Assembly: GCA_020441385.1 (NCBI GenBank) | Contig: JAGRMG010000150.1 | Coordinates: 1-59,283, forward strand | Direction: 5' to 3' | Length of the DNA stretch: 59,283 nucleotides | Source of the DNA: Paracoccaceae bacterium | GTDB taxonomy: Bacteria > Pseudomonadota > Alphaproteobacteria > Rhodobacterales > Rhodobacteraceae | Shown here: positions 16,234 through 24,728 of the stretch, piece after piece | Position numbering within the stretch: position 1 is the first letter of the stretch | How the letters are laid out: each line of letters starts with the position of its first letter | The notes under the pieces: generated by a model | Database searches by the model: none | What the model saw: the letters and a program-made list of their open reading frames with translations, nothing else | What the model was told of the DNA's origin: nothing | Made by a program: the position numbers and the translations under genes

Positions 16234-17394
16234 TCACTCTTCGTAGAGTTTTTTCCAGGCGCCGTTCTCGACGATCTGGACATAGATCGAATCCGCCCCC
16301 TGATGATCCTCGGGGCCGAAGTCGATGTGGTTGCCGACAAGATCATCCTGGTAGTCCAGCGTTTCCATCGCGGCGATAAAGCTGTCCTGCGTCAGATCCC
16401 GGCCCGCCTTTTCCAGCGCCCTGACCGTCTGGTCGGCGGCGGCATAGCCCAGCATGGCAAACCCGGCCGGATCCTCGCCATAGGCGGCGCGGTATTCCTC
16501 GATGAACGCCTTGGGGGCCGGCTCGTCGGCGCGCGCCCACAGATCCTGCCAGCTTGCGGCGACGTAAAAGCCGTCGGTCACGCCGCCGGGAACCTGGGCC
16601 ACCGGGGTAAGGAAGCTGGCCGAGGTTCCGATGAACTTCATGTCGTTCAGCCCCAGCTTCTTGGCGGTGCCGACGACGGTGATGACCTGGCGCACGCCCA
16701 GCGCCATGGTCACGATGTCACAGCCGGCTTCCTTCAGCTTGGACAGCGATCCGACGAAATCGGTCTCGTCGGGCTTGTGGGTCGTTTCGGCGGCAAAGGC
16801 GATGCCGGCCTCTTCCGCGCCCTTCTTGGTGCCTTCCAGGATCTCTTCGCCGAAATCGGTCGGCAGGTACATCGAACAGACCGTCTTGGCGCCGAATTCC
16901 TTGGCCAGGTATTTCACGCCGGTAATGGTCTGGTCGTAATAGGATGCGAACGAGGTGAACTTGTTGTGGATCGGTTCCTGCAACATCTGCCGGGCCGCCG
17001 AAAGCGGTCCGATGTTGGGGATGCCGGCCGGATCCAGCAGCTTGAAGCCGGCCAGGTTCATCGGTGTGCCGAGCGACAGCAGCATGGCAAACACCTTGTC
17101 GCGGTTCAGCAGCTTGTTGTAGCCCTGCATCGCACGCGGCATCTGATAGCCGTTGTCCTCGACGATATAGCGGATGGTGCGGCCATGCACGCCGCCGGCG
17201 GCGTTGATCTTGTCGAAATAGAGGTTCGCCCCCTTCACCGCCGGCGCGCCGACCGCGGCGAAGATGCCCGACAGGTCGTTGACCGATCCGATCAGAATCT
17301 CGGTATCGGTGACGCCCTGGGCCTGGGCATTGGCCATGCTGGCCGCCGTCGTCAATGCCGTGGCGGTGGCCACGCTCTTGATCAGGTGTTTCAT
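16234..17394 (-). CDS. Branched-chain-amino-acid-type ABC transporter receptor
   Basis: A 386-residue periplasmic binding protein of the LivK/HAAT family (Peripla_BP_6). Residues 1-25 are a signal peptide (TATALTTAASMANAQA). The mature N-terminus VTDTEILIGSVNDLSGIFAAVGAPAVKGANLYFDKINAAGGVHG is typical. It is the last gene of the operon, and its ATG overlaps the stop of the acyl-CoA ligase gene (ATGA). Together with livH, livM, livG and livF it completes an importer. The linked CoA ligase suggests an aromatic, aliphatic or other carboxylic acid as substrate rather than leucine; that is inference. Confidence 0.92.
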   Translation of the reverse strand: MKHLIKSVATATALTTAASMANAQAQGVTDTEILIGSVNDLSGIFAAVGAPAVKGANLYFDKINAAGGVHGRTIRYIVEDNGYQMPRAMQGYNKLLNRDKVFAMLLSLGTPMNLAGFKLLDPAGIPNIGPLSAARQMLQEPIHNKFTSFASYYDQTITGVKYLAKEFGAKTVCSMYLPTDFGEEILEGTKKGAEEAGIAFAAETTHKPDETDFVGSLSKLKEAGCDIVTMALGVRQVITVVGTAKKLGLNDMKFIGTSASFLTPVAQVPGGVTDGFYVAASWQDLWARADEPAPKAFIEEYRAAYGEDPAGFAMLGYAAADQTVRALEKAGRDLTQDSFIAAMETLDYQDDLVGNHIDFGPEDHQGADSIYVQIVENGAWKKLYEE

Positions 17395-19307
17395 CTCGGT
17401 CCTCCCTTTGAACTTCCTGACTGGTCGTACATCTGGTCGATCAGGTGCTTGTGCCTCTGTTCGACGAATCCGCGTTTCAGTTTCATCGTTGCAGTTAGTT
17501 CCTCATCCTCGGCGGTCAGCAGCACGTCGATCAAGCGGAAATCCTTGATCTGCTCGACCCGGGCGAAATCCTTGTTGACGGCCGCCACCTCGGCGCCGAT
17601 CAGATCGCGCACCTCGCGCGCCGCGCAGAGCGACGCGAAGTTGGAAAACGGCACCTTGTGCGCCTGCGCGAATTTCTCGACATTCTCCTGGTCGATCATC
17701 ACCAGCGCGGTCAGATACTTGCGCCCGTCGCCGATGACGACCGCGTCCGAAATGTAATGCGAGAACTTCAGACGGCTTTCGATTTCCGCCGGGGTGATGT
17801 TCTTGCCGCCTGCGGTGATGATGATGTCCTTGATCCGTCCCGTGATGGTGAAATAGCCGTCTTCGTCCATCCGGCCCATGTCGCCGGTCTTCAGCCAGCC
17901 ATCGGCGGTGAAGGTCTCGGCGGTCTTTTCGTTGTTGCGCCAGTAGCCCTGGAAATTGTTCAGCCCGCGGGTCTGGATCTCGCCGTCTTCGGCGATGCGC
18001 ACCTCGATTCCCGGCACGGCCCTGCCGATGGTGCCCAGCCGGTTTTCTTCCGGCGTGTTGATGGTCGCGATGCCGGCGGTTTCGGTCATTCCGAAGCCTT
18101 CGACCAGCGGCACCCCGATCGCCCAGTACCATTTCAGCAATTCCGGCGAGATCGGCGCCGCGCCGGTGCCGCCCCGGCGCATACGGTCCATGCCCAGCAT
18201 CCGGCGCAGATTGCGCAGCGCCAGCCGGTCCCAGAACCAGTATTGCGCCGCCACGCCGGCGGGCACCGGCTTGTTCTCGACCAGGTAGCCGGCGCGTTTC
18301 TGCCCCGCCCGCAGCGCCATGCCGAAAGCCGCCCGGCCAAGCGGTGTCGCCTCCTGCGTCAGGATCAGCACCTGGGAATAGATTTTTTCCCAGACCCGGG
18401 GCACGGCGGTAAAGGTGTCCGGGCTGACCTCTTGCAGGTTGGCGAACACGGTTTCCGGGCTTTCCGCGAAGTTGACCGTGCATTTGCTCGCCAGCGGGAA
18501 ATAGATCGACACGTCGCGTTCCAGGATGTGGCAGAGCGGAAGGAAGCAAAGCTGCTCGTCCTCGACAAGCGCAGGCAGGCGGTGGGCGCCGGCCTCGATC
18601 GCGGCCATGATGTTCTCGTGGCTCAGCATCGCCCCCTTGGGTGCGCCGGTGGTGCCCGAGGTATAGATCAGAAGCGCCGTATCCTCGGGCCGCGCCTTGG
18701 CGATCTCGTCCTCGAACGCCCCCGGTTCGTCGGCATCGGCCTTGCGCCCGATTTCGTAAAGATCGCCGATGAACACGCATTTGGGGTGGTTCAGGTCGTG
18801 CAGGCCCTCGTCTTCCAGGATGATGACATTCATCAGCCCCGGCATCTCGGCCTCCGATCGCAGGAACTTGTCCAGTTGCTCCTCGTCCTCGACGATCAGG
18901 AAGCGGCTGTCGCTGTCATTGACGAGATAGGTCAGCTGTTTGGCTGAATCGGTGGTGTAGACGCCCGAGGCGATGCCGCCGACGCACTGGATTCCCAGAT
19001 CGGCATAGGCCCATTCCTTGCGGTCCTCGCTGAGGATCGAAACCACCTCGCCGCGCTTGAGACCCAGCTTGCGCAGGCCCATGCCGAGCCATTTGGCGTG
19101 GGTCCAGTAATCGGCCCAGGAATAGGCTTTCCAGATGCCGAGATCCTTTTCCCGGTGCGCGGTGCGTTCGCCCAGATCGCCACACCGCCTGGCGAACAGT
19201 CCGACGATGGTATCGGCCCCGTCCACCAGCACCGGGCGCTGGCCGGGCGTGGCGTTTACGCTGACGCCGTTTATCAGGGTCTGGGGCAGGGCAGAGCGTG
19301 CATCCAT
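17391..19307 (-). CDS. AMP-dependent acyl-CoA synthetase (long-chain type)
   Basis: A 638-residue adenylate-forming enzyme that activates a carboxylic acid to its acyl-CoA through an acyl-AMP. The ATP/AMP motif is LLIYTSGTTGAPKGAML, then GFGMTETAG, then GWLKTGDMGRMDEDGYFTITGR and KDIIITAGGKNITPAEIE with the C-terminal catalytic lysine region. The start at 19307 is fixed by a strong GGAGGTGAT Shine-Dalgarno that overlaps the livF stop; the longer open frame begins inside livF. Being embedded between livF and the receptor gene suggests it activates the imported compound. The overall pattern resembles long-chain acyl-CoA ligases, but specificity is not readable. Confidence 0.92.
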   Translation of the reverse strand: MDARSALPQTLINGVSVNATPGQRPVLVDGADTIVGLFARRCGDLGERTAHREKDLGIWKAYSWADYWTHAKWLGMGLRKLGLKRGEVVSILSEDRKEWAYADLGIQCVGGIASGVYTTDSAKQLTYLVNDSDSRFLIVEDEEQLDKFLRSEAEMPGLMNVIILEDEGLHDLNHPKCVFIGDLYEIGRKADADEPGAFEDEIAKARPEDTALLIYTSGTTGAPKGAMLSHENIMAAIEAGAHRLPALVEDEQLCFLPLCHILERDVSIYFPLASKCTVNFAESPETVFANLQEVSPDTFTAVPRVWEKIYSQVLILTQEATPLGRAAFGMALRAGQKRAGYLVENKPVPAGVAAQYWFWDRLALRNLRRMLGMDRMRRGGTGAAPISPELLKWYWAIGVPLVEGFGMTETAGIATINTPEENRLGTIGRAVPGIEVRIAEDGEIQTRGLNNFQGYWRNNEKTAETFTADGWLKTGDMGRMDEDGYFTITGRIKDIIITAGGKNITPAEIESRLKFSHYISDAVVIGDGRKYLTALVMIDQENVEKFAQAHKVPFSNFASLCAAREVRDLIGAEVAAVNKDFARVEQIKDFRLIDVLLTAEDEELTATMKLKRGFVEQRHKHLIDQMYDQSGSSKGGPR

Positions 19308-19311
19308 CCTA

Positions 19312-20088
19312 TCACCTCCAGGTCTTCTTGCGTTTCCAGCGCCGCTGATCGCGGGCGCCTTCCTCCTGCACACCCAGATAGAAATTCTGGATATCCTCGG
19401 ATTTCAGCAAGTCCTCGGCGCTGCCGTCCATGACGATGCGCCCGATCTCCATGACATAGCCGTGATGGGCCAGGTCCAGCGCCGCCGCGGCGTTCTGTTC
19501 GACAAGCATCATGGTCATTGCGCGCTCTTCGTTCAACCGTTTCAGGATGTCGAAGATTTCCTGCACCAGGATCGGCGACAGTCCCAGGCTCGGTTCGTCC
19601 AGCAGCATGATTCTGGGCCGGCCCATCAATCCGCGCCCGATCGCCAGCATCTGCTGCTGTCCGCCCGACAACGTGCCGGCCTCCTGCGCGCGGCGCTGTT
19701 TCAGAATCGGGAAATAGCTGAACACGATCTCGCGGTCGGCCTCGATTTCGGCCTTGTCCGAACGCGTATAGGCGCCAAGGCTGAGATTGTCGTCCACGCT
19801 CAGGAGCGGGAACACCTCGCGCCCTTCGGGGACATGCACGATACCGGCCTCGACCACCTTGTGCGGCTCCATCCCCTGAATCTCGCGCCCCTCGAAGATG
19901 ATCTTGCCCTTTTCCGGGTCCATGACGCCGCTGACGGTTTTCATCAGCGTCGTCTTGCCGGCCCCGTTGGCACCGAGAATCGACACGATCTGCCCCTCGC
20001 GCACATCCAGGCTCACGCCGCGGATCGCCATGATCGGGCCATAGAAGCTTTCGATGTTGCGGACCTTGAGGATCGGATCGCCGCTCAT
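19312..20088 (-). CDS. livF: Branched-chain-type ABC transporter ATP-binding protein LivF
   Basis: A 258-residue ABC ATPase. The Walker A motif is LGANGAGKTTLMKTVSG, the signature is GTLSGGQQQMLAIGRGLM and Walker B is IMLLDEPSLGLSP. The lack of the longer C-terminal part and the PILVQEIFDILKRLN segment distinguish it from LivG. Its ATG overlaps the livG stop by four bases. Gene symbols of this operon denote family membership; the substrate may not be a branched-chain amino acid. Confidence 0.93.
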   Translation of the reverse strand: MSGDPILKVRNIESFYGPIMAIRGVSLDVREGQIVSILGANGAGKTTLMKTVSGVMDPEKGKIIFEGREIQGMEPHKVVEAGIVHVPEGREVFPLLSVDDNLSLGAYTRSDKAEIEADREIVFSYFPILKQRRAQEAGTLSGGQQQMLAIGRGLMGRPRIMLLDEPSLGLSPILVQEIFDILKRLNEERAMTMMLVEQNAAAALDLAHHGYVMEIGRIVMDGSAEDLLKSEDIQNFYLGVQEEGARDQRRWKRKKTWR

Positions 20089-20849
20089 GCTGCCCTCCCC
20101 AGATAGGCTTCGATCACCGCCGGGTCGGATTGCACCTCGGCCGGCGTGCCCAGCGCCAGCTTCGCGCCGTCGGCCATCGCCAGCACACGGTCGGACACGC
20201 CGCTGACCAGCCCCATGTCATGCTCGACCATCAGCACGGTGATGCCCATCTGCCGGCGGATGTCGTCGATCCACCAGCGCATGTCGGTCGTTTCCTCGAC
20301 CGACAGGCCCGAGGCGGGTTCGTCCAGCAGCAGCAGCTTGGGGTCGGTGGCCAGCGCCCGGCCCACCTCGACAACCTTGCGCACGCCATAGGGCAGCCCC
20401 GCGATCATCTTGTCGCGGTAGGCCTGAAGATCGAGGAAGTCGATGATCTCCTCGACGAAATGGCGGTTCTGGATCTCCGCCTTGCGTACCGACGGCGTGA
20501 AGAAGATCTCGGACAGCAGGTTCGAGCGGCGATGCCGGTGCCGGCCCACCAGCAGGTTCTGCAACACGGTGGCATGGTCGAACAGTTCGATGTTCTGGAA
20601 GGTCCGCGCCACCCCCCAGGAGGCCACGGCGTCGGGACGCGCGCGAAGCAGGTCGTGCCCGTCGAACCGGATCGCGCCCTCATGCGGGTCGTAGAACCGC
20701 GAGATCAGGTTGAACACGGTCGACTTGCCCGCGCCGTTCGGCCCCACGATGGCGAAGACCTCGCCTTCCTCGACGCAGAAGGACAGCCGGTCCACCGCCG
20801 TCAGCCCGCCGAATTTCAGCGTCACGGTCTCAAGTTCGAGCAGGCTCAT
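20085..20849 (-). CDS. livG: Branched-chain-type ABC transporter ATP-binding protein LivG
   Basis: A 254-residue ABC ATPase. Walker A is VGPNGAGKSTVFNLISRF and Walker B is LLLLDEPASGLSVEE. The segment expected to be LSGG reads AGLPYGVRKVVEVGRALA, with YG replacing GG, as seen in many LivG-like proteins of non-canonical substrate range. The C-terminal BCA_ABC_TP_C motif (VIEAYLGRAA) ends the chain. It is coupled by four-base overlaps to both livM and livF. Confidence 0.93.
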   Translation of the reverse strand: MSLLELETVTLKFGGLTAVDRLSFCVEEGEVFAIVGPNGAGKSTVFNLISRFYDPHEGAIRFDGHDLLRARPDAVASWGVARTFQNIELFDHATVLQNLLVGRHRHRRSNLLSEIFFTPSVRKAEIQNRHFVEEIIDFLDLQAYRDKMIAGLPYGVRKVVEVGRALATDPKLLLLDEPASGLSVEETTDMRWWIDDIRRQMGITVLMVEHDMGLVSGVSDRVLAMADGAKLALGTPAEVQSDPAVIEAYLGRAA

Positions 20850-21943
20850 CTCAGGCGCTCCGTCTTGAGGTAGGATTTCTGCCGCTTGAACATGTCCTTG
20901 CGGTAGAACGGAAACAGTTCGAACCAGGTGCGCACCTTCAGCCAGCGGCCGTAGATGCCCATCGGCTCCAACAGGATGAAGGCAATCAGGATCATGCCGA
21001 AGATGCCGAACTCGAGCCCCGGAATCGCAACCGAGGAGCCGCCGAACACGGCGCCGACATATTCCTTGGCGATCGACAGGAACTGCGGCAGGAACCCGAT
21101 CACGATGGCGCCGAAATAGGCGCCGTGGATCGACCCGAGACCGCCGATCACGATCATCATGAGCAACTGGATCGAGATCACGACGCTGAACGTCTCGTTG
21201 TTGAACGCGCCGGCATAAAGGCCCATCAGCGCACCGGCCCAGCCGGTGACGGCACAGGACAGCCCGAACGAGATCGTCTTGGTCCGGGCGACGTTCACGC
21301 CCATCGCCTGGGCCGAGACCTCGCTGTCGCGCACGGCGATGAAGGCGCGGCCAAGCGGCGCGCGCAGCAGGTTGACGTATCCCAGCGTCACGATGACCGC
21401 GACGCCCAGCACCAGCCAGTAGAAGGCGCCCGGCGTGCCCCAGCGTTCGATCTCGAAGCCGAACACGTTGACGGGGGGCGCGAACTTGCCGCCCACGCCG
21501 CCGGTCCAGGCATCGCTCAGCACGATGATGTCATCCACGAGGATCGACAGCGCCAGCGTGAAGATCGCCAGATAGATGCCATGCAGACGCAGCGCCGGAA
21601 TGGCGATGATTGCACCGGCGAAACCGGTCAGGATGCCGGCCAGCGGAAAGGCCAGCATGAAGGGCATCCCGGATTCCATGAGGATGATGTTGGCATAACA
21701 CCCCGCCGCCAGGAACGCGGCATGACCCAGCGATGCCTGTCCGGTATGGCCGGTCAGCACCATCAGCCCGAGTCCGGCGATGGCCCAGATCAGCACGTTG
21801 GTCAGCTCGCCCAGAAAGAACACGTCGAGCAGCCAGGGCGCGGCGATCGCGGCCGCCAGCAGCAGCAGATACAGCGTCAGTTGCTGGCCGTCCTTCCAGG
21901 GGCGGATATCCTGCATGTAGTCGGTCTTGAAAACGATCCGCAT
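20846..21943 (-). CDS. livM: Branched-chain-type ABC transporter permease LivM
   Basis: A 365-residue inner-membrane permease with about nine hydrophobic helices. Family marks are LTGHTGQASLGHAAFLAAGCYA near residue 65 and the cytoplasmic loop GRAFIAVRDSEVSAQAMGVN that docks the ATPases. A C-terminal cytoplasmic extension (FPFYRKDMFKRQKSYLKTERLR) is basic. It begins six bases after the livH stop and overlaps livG by four bases. Confidence 0.93.
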   Translation of the reverse strand: MRIVFKTDYMQDIRPWKDGQQLTLYLLLLAAAIAAPWLLDVFFLGELTNVLIWAIAGLGLMVLTGHTGQASLGHAAFLAAGCYANIILMESGMPFMLAFPLAGILTGFAGAIIAIPALRLHGIYLAIFTLALSILVDDIIVLSDAWTGGVGGKFAPPVNVFGFEIERWGTPGAFYWLVLGVAVIVTLGYVNLLRAPLGRAFIAVRDSEVSAQAMGVNVARTKTISFGLSCAVTGWAGALMGLYAGAFNNETFSVVISIQLLMMIVIGGLGSIHGAYFGAIVIGFLPQFLSIAKEYVGAVFGGSSVAIPGLEFGIFGMILIAFILLEPMGIYGRWLKVRTWFELFPFYRKDMFKRQKSYLKTERLR

Positions 21944-21949
21944 ATGCCC

Positions 21950-22825
21950 TCACACCTTCTTGACGCGCGTTTGCGAAAACAGCCCGTTGGGGCGGAAGAT
22001 CAGCACCAGCAACAGCAGCGCATAGGGCGCGATCTGGCTGTATCCGGCGGCGATGTAGCGGCTGGCGAACGGTTCGATCACGCCCACGATCAGCCCCCCG
22101 GCCAGCGCGCCGGGCAGGCTGCCGAAACCGCCGATCACGGCGGCCGCGAACGCCTTGATCCCCATCAGGCCGGCGTTGGGGTCGACCGACCCCTTGGCGG
22201 CAAAGAGGATCCCGGCAACACAGGCCACGGCCCCGGCCAGCGCCCAGATCAGGCCCTGAACGCGCTTGACCGGAATGCCCATGTAATAGGCCGCCAACTG
22301 GTTCTGCGAGGCGCCCTGCATCGCCAGCCCCAGCCTGGTGCGGTTGAAGAACTCGTAAAGCCCCCAGGTCAGCAGCACCGTCACCACGATCACCGCCACG
22401 TCTTCGAGCCCCAGGACCAGACCGCCGAACGCGACCTCCCTGCCGGCCAGCGGATTTTGCAGCGTCTGCGGATTGTGGCCCCAGATCAGCCCGGCGACAA
22501 AGCGGATGACAAAGCCCAGCGCGATGGTCAGGATCACCACGGCGGTCTGGCTTTGCCCGAACATCAGCCGGATCACGAACCGGTCCAGCGCATAGCCCAT
22601 CGCCGCCATGATGCTCAGCGAGATGGGCAGCGAAATCCAGAATGGCAGGCCCATGTATTCGGTGTTGGTCAGCCCGATGGTGACGAACGCGCCCAGCATC
22701 ATGAAATCGCCCTGGGCGAAATTCACCGCCTCGGTCGCCTTGTAGATCAGCACGAAGCCCAGCGCGATCAGGCCGTAGACACAGCCGTTGGCCAGCCCGC
22801 TGACGAGGAGCTGCAAGTTATCCAA
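21950..22825 (-). CDS. livH: Branched-chain-type ABC transporter permease LivH, TTG start
   Basis: A 291-residue inner-membrane permease and the first gene of the liv-type operon. It starts with TTG at 22825; the choice rests on GGAGG six bases upstream and on the conserved N-terminus DNLQLLVSGLANGCVYGLIALGFVLIYKATEAVNFAQGDFMMLGA. The conserved loop GLAMQGASQNQLAAYYMGI contacts the ATPases. The weak start codon at the head of the operon may limit expression. Confidence 0.92.
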   Translation of the reverse strand: MDNLQLLVSGLANGCVYGLIALGFVLIYKATEAVNFAQGDFMMLGAFVTIGLTNTEYMGLPFWISLPISLSIMAAMGYALDRFVIRLMFGQSQTAVVILTIALGFVIRFVAGLIWGHNPQTLQNPLAGREVAFGGLVLGLEDVAVIVVTVLLTWGLYEFFNRTRLGLAMQGASQNQLAAYYMGIPVKRVQGLIWALAGAVACVAGILFAAKGSVDPNAGLMGIKAFAAAVIGGFGSLPGALAGGLIVGVIEPFASRYIAAGYSQIAPYALLLLVLIFRPNGLFSQTRVKKV

Positions 22826-22871
22826 ATCCGTCCTCCCTGCGCCGGTTGCCCGGTCGTCGTTCTTCGACCGT

Positions 22872-22892
22872 CCGGCGGTTCGTCACCGCCGG
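22872..22892 (-). terminator. Hairpin between the MDR oxidoreductase gene and livH
   Basis: Eight-base perfect arms CCGGCGGT (22872-22879) and ACCGCCGG (22885-22892) with a five-base loop, 15 bp after the oxidoreductase stop codon. There is no T run. It separates the tetR-oxidoreductase pair from the liv operon. Confidence 0.35.
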
Positions 22893-22907
22893 CCGTCACC
22901 TTCGATC

Positions 22908-23942
22908 CTATGGAATTATCATGACCTTTCCATCCGTCTTTTCCAGCGCCTTGGCCAAACCTGACACAACGTCATCGAGCCGCAGCCGCGCCGAGACATC
23001 GGTTGTCCAGCGCCCGTCGGCAAAGCGCGCCTGAACCTCCGCCGCGACCCTGGCCTGACCCTCGGGCGGGGTGGTCTGCATCCACCGGGTCAGCCAGAAC
23101 CCCTCGATCCGTTTGCCCATGAAGATCAGCTGCCCCATCTGCGTGAGTTTCGGGGGCTCGGCCGACAGCTTGCCATAGCTGATCCAGCGCGCGTCCTTGG
23201 GCATTGCGGCAAATATCTGTTCGGACAGCTGATCGGACACCGCATCGAGGAACACGCGCGGTTTCATCTGCCGGCTGAGGCTGGCGAACTGGTCCATCAC
23301 ATCCGGAGCGGTCGTCAGCAGAACCTCGGCCGCGCCGGCCCGTTTCACGATTCCGACGGCTTCGGTTCGGCGCACCAGCGCGATGGGCTTGAGCCCCAGA
23401 TCGCGGCCCAGGGCACACATGAGCTTGCCCAACTGGCTGGTTGCCGCCGAAACGACGAAGGCATCGCCATCGGCCCGCGCGATATCGACCATTGCCATCG
23501 CGGTCATCGGGTTGACGATCTGTGCGGCGCCGTCCTCGTCGGAGATTTCGGGCCGCAGCGGCACGCAGGTCTGCGCCGAGGTGACGGCATATTCCGCCCA
23601 GGCGCCCGAAGTGGGAACCGTCACCACGAATGCGACGCGCCGGCCCTGAAGGCTTTCGGCGCCGTTGCCGGTGGCCACCACGTCGCCGCACCCTTCGAAC
23701 CCCGCCGGTGCGCCCTTGATGCGCGGCTGGCCGTATTCGCCCTTGATGAAGTGCAGATCGGACGGGTTGACCGACGCCATCCGCATCCGGATCAGGACCT
23801 GCCCCTGTTCGGGCTGGGGCACCGGAAGCCGCGCACATTCCAGGTGCAGCGCCGCATCCGCGATCGCCGGGCCGGTCGAGGTGCCGGCATATCCGTCTCC
23901 GGTCTGCACCACCGCTGTCATCGTTTCGGGTATTTCCGTCAT
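22908..23942 (-). CDS. MDR family NAD(P)H oxidoreductase (quinone/enoyl reductase-like)
   Basis: A 344-residue medium-chain dehydrogenase/reductase without the structural-zinc cysteines, so of the quinone oxidoreductase or enoyl-thioester reductase type. The N-terminal GroES-like domain has GQVLIRMRMASVNPSDLHFIKGEYG and APAGFEGCGDVVATG. The Rossmann domain has FVVSAATSQLGKLMCALGRDLG, where the usual GxGxxG is altered to AATSQLG. It is coupled to a TetR regulator by a four-base overlap and may detoxify or reduce the compound that the regulator senses. The neighbouring CoA ligase and importer suggest a link to acyl compounds. Confidence 0.85.
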   Translation of the reverse strand: MTEIPETMTAVVQTGDGYAGTSTGPAIADAALHLECARLPVPQPEQGQVLIRMRMASVNPSDLHFIKGEYGQPRIKGAPAGFEGCGDVVATGNGAESLQGRRVAFVVTVPTSGAWAEYAVTSAQTCVPLRPEISDEDGAAQIVNPMTAMAMVDIARADGDAFVVSAATSQLGKLMCALGRDLGLKPIALVRRTEAVGIVKRAGAAEVLLTTAPDVMDQFASLSRQMKPRVFLDAVSDQLSEQIFAAMPKDARWISYGKLSAEPPKLTQMGQLIFMGKRIEGFWLTRWMQTTPPEGQARVAAEVQARFADGRWTTDVSARLRLDDVVSGLAKALEKTDGKVMIIP

Positions 23943-24667
23943 GGCGTACCTTCATCTGTCAGGGCATCCGTCAGGGGGGGAATCTCGGGCCAGCGACGGG
24001 CCGCCAGATCGACCCCGAGCCCGAGCATGGCAAAGCGGACCACTTCACGCGCCAGCTGTTCGAGTTTTTCGGGCGTGTCGTCGGCACGTTCGGAATACCA
24101 GGTCACCGGACTGTGCAGCGCGCTCATGAAGCTTTGAATCGTTATCGCAAAGGGTTCGCCCACCCGCAGCACGCCGTTGTCCGCGCCCAGGCGCACGACG
24201 TCGCGGAACCGCCTCTCGTAGGCGTCGCGCTGTCTGATGTGCCGCGCCATCGCATCGTGCTGTTCGGGCGTGGCGTTGCCAAAGCGGTGCATCTGCAAGC
24301 CCTCGCGATGTACCTGCATGAAGGCGCGATGCCTCATCATCGCGCCGACATGGCCAAGCGCCATCAGCGTAAGCCGGTCGGCGGCGGCCAGATTGGCGCA
24401 ATATCCGGCCTCCGTCGCCTCGAAGACGATCTGCATCCCGCGTTCGCGAACGGCGTTGAACAGGTCCATCTTCGAGGGGAAGTAATGATAGACCCGACCC
24501 TTTGTCGCGCCCATGTGGCGGGCCACCGCGTCAATCGAGGTGGCCGCATAGCCACGGGCCTGAAAACACTGCGCCGCGGCGATCAGCAGTTCTTCCAGTC
24601 GGTCGGTCTGTGGCTCGGCATTCTGGTTGGCTGTCACGTCGCGGGCAGACTCCTGAGCATGCGCCAT
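23939..24667 (-). CDS. TetR family transcriptional regulator
   Basis: A 242-residue regulator. Residues about 22-68 form the TetR helix-turn-helix: LLIAAAQCFQARGYAATSIDAVARHMGATKGRVYHYFPSKMDLF. The rest is a helical ligand domain (GHVGAMMRHRAFMQVHREGLQ resembles regulators of fatty-acid or acyl-CoA genes). Its stop overlaps the oxidoreductase start (ATGA), and a perfect palindrome sits just upstream, so it probably represses its own two-gene operon and perhaps the adjacent liv/ligase operon. Confidence 0.92.
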   Translation of the reverse strand: MAHAQESARDVTANQNAEPQTDRLEELLIAAAQCFQARGYAATSIDAVARHMGATKGRVYHYFPSKMDLFNAVRERGMQIVFEATEAGYCANLAAADRLTLMALGHVGAMMRHRAFMQVHREGLQMHRFGNATPEQHDAMARHIRQRDAYERRFRDVVRLGADNGVLRVGEPFAITIQSFMSALHSPVTWYSERADDTPEKLEQLAREVVRFAMLGLGVDLAARRWPEIPPLTDALTDEGTP

Positions 24668-24682
24668 TCTGCCGCACAGGCG

Positions 24683-24702
24683 AACATACTGCCGGGTATG
24701 TT
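24683..24702. promoter_or_regulatory. Perfect palindrome, candidate TetR operator
   Basis: Seven-base arms AACATAC (24683-24689) and GTATGTT (24696-24702) with a six-base spacer lie 15 bp upstream of the tetR start. The outer edge touches a minus-strand TTGACA (24707-24702). Size, symmetry and position fit an autoregulatory TetR site. Confidence 0.6.
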
Positions 24703-24728
24703 GTCAATCGTTTCCTTCGCCGGCCGGG

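Noticed and set aside
14389-17757. Very long plus-strand open frame (over 1100 codons) opposite the asparagine-synthase-like and receptor genes
   Set aside because: It is antisense to two well-supported genes, has arginine/glutamine-rich composition typical of high-GC shadow frames, and shows no recognisable domain.
24668-24728. serB and tetR as one operon
   Set aside because: They are on the same strand, but the 61 bp gap holds the tetR palindrome, and the order of transcription (tetR upstream side facing serB end) means serB lies upstream with its stop before the tetR promoter, so separate units are more likely.
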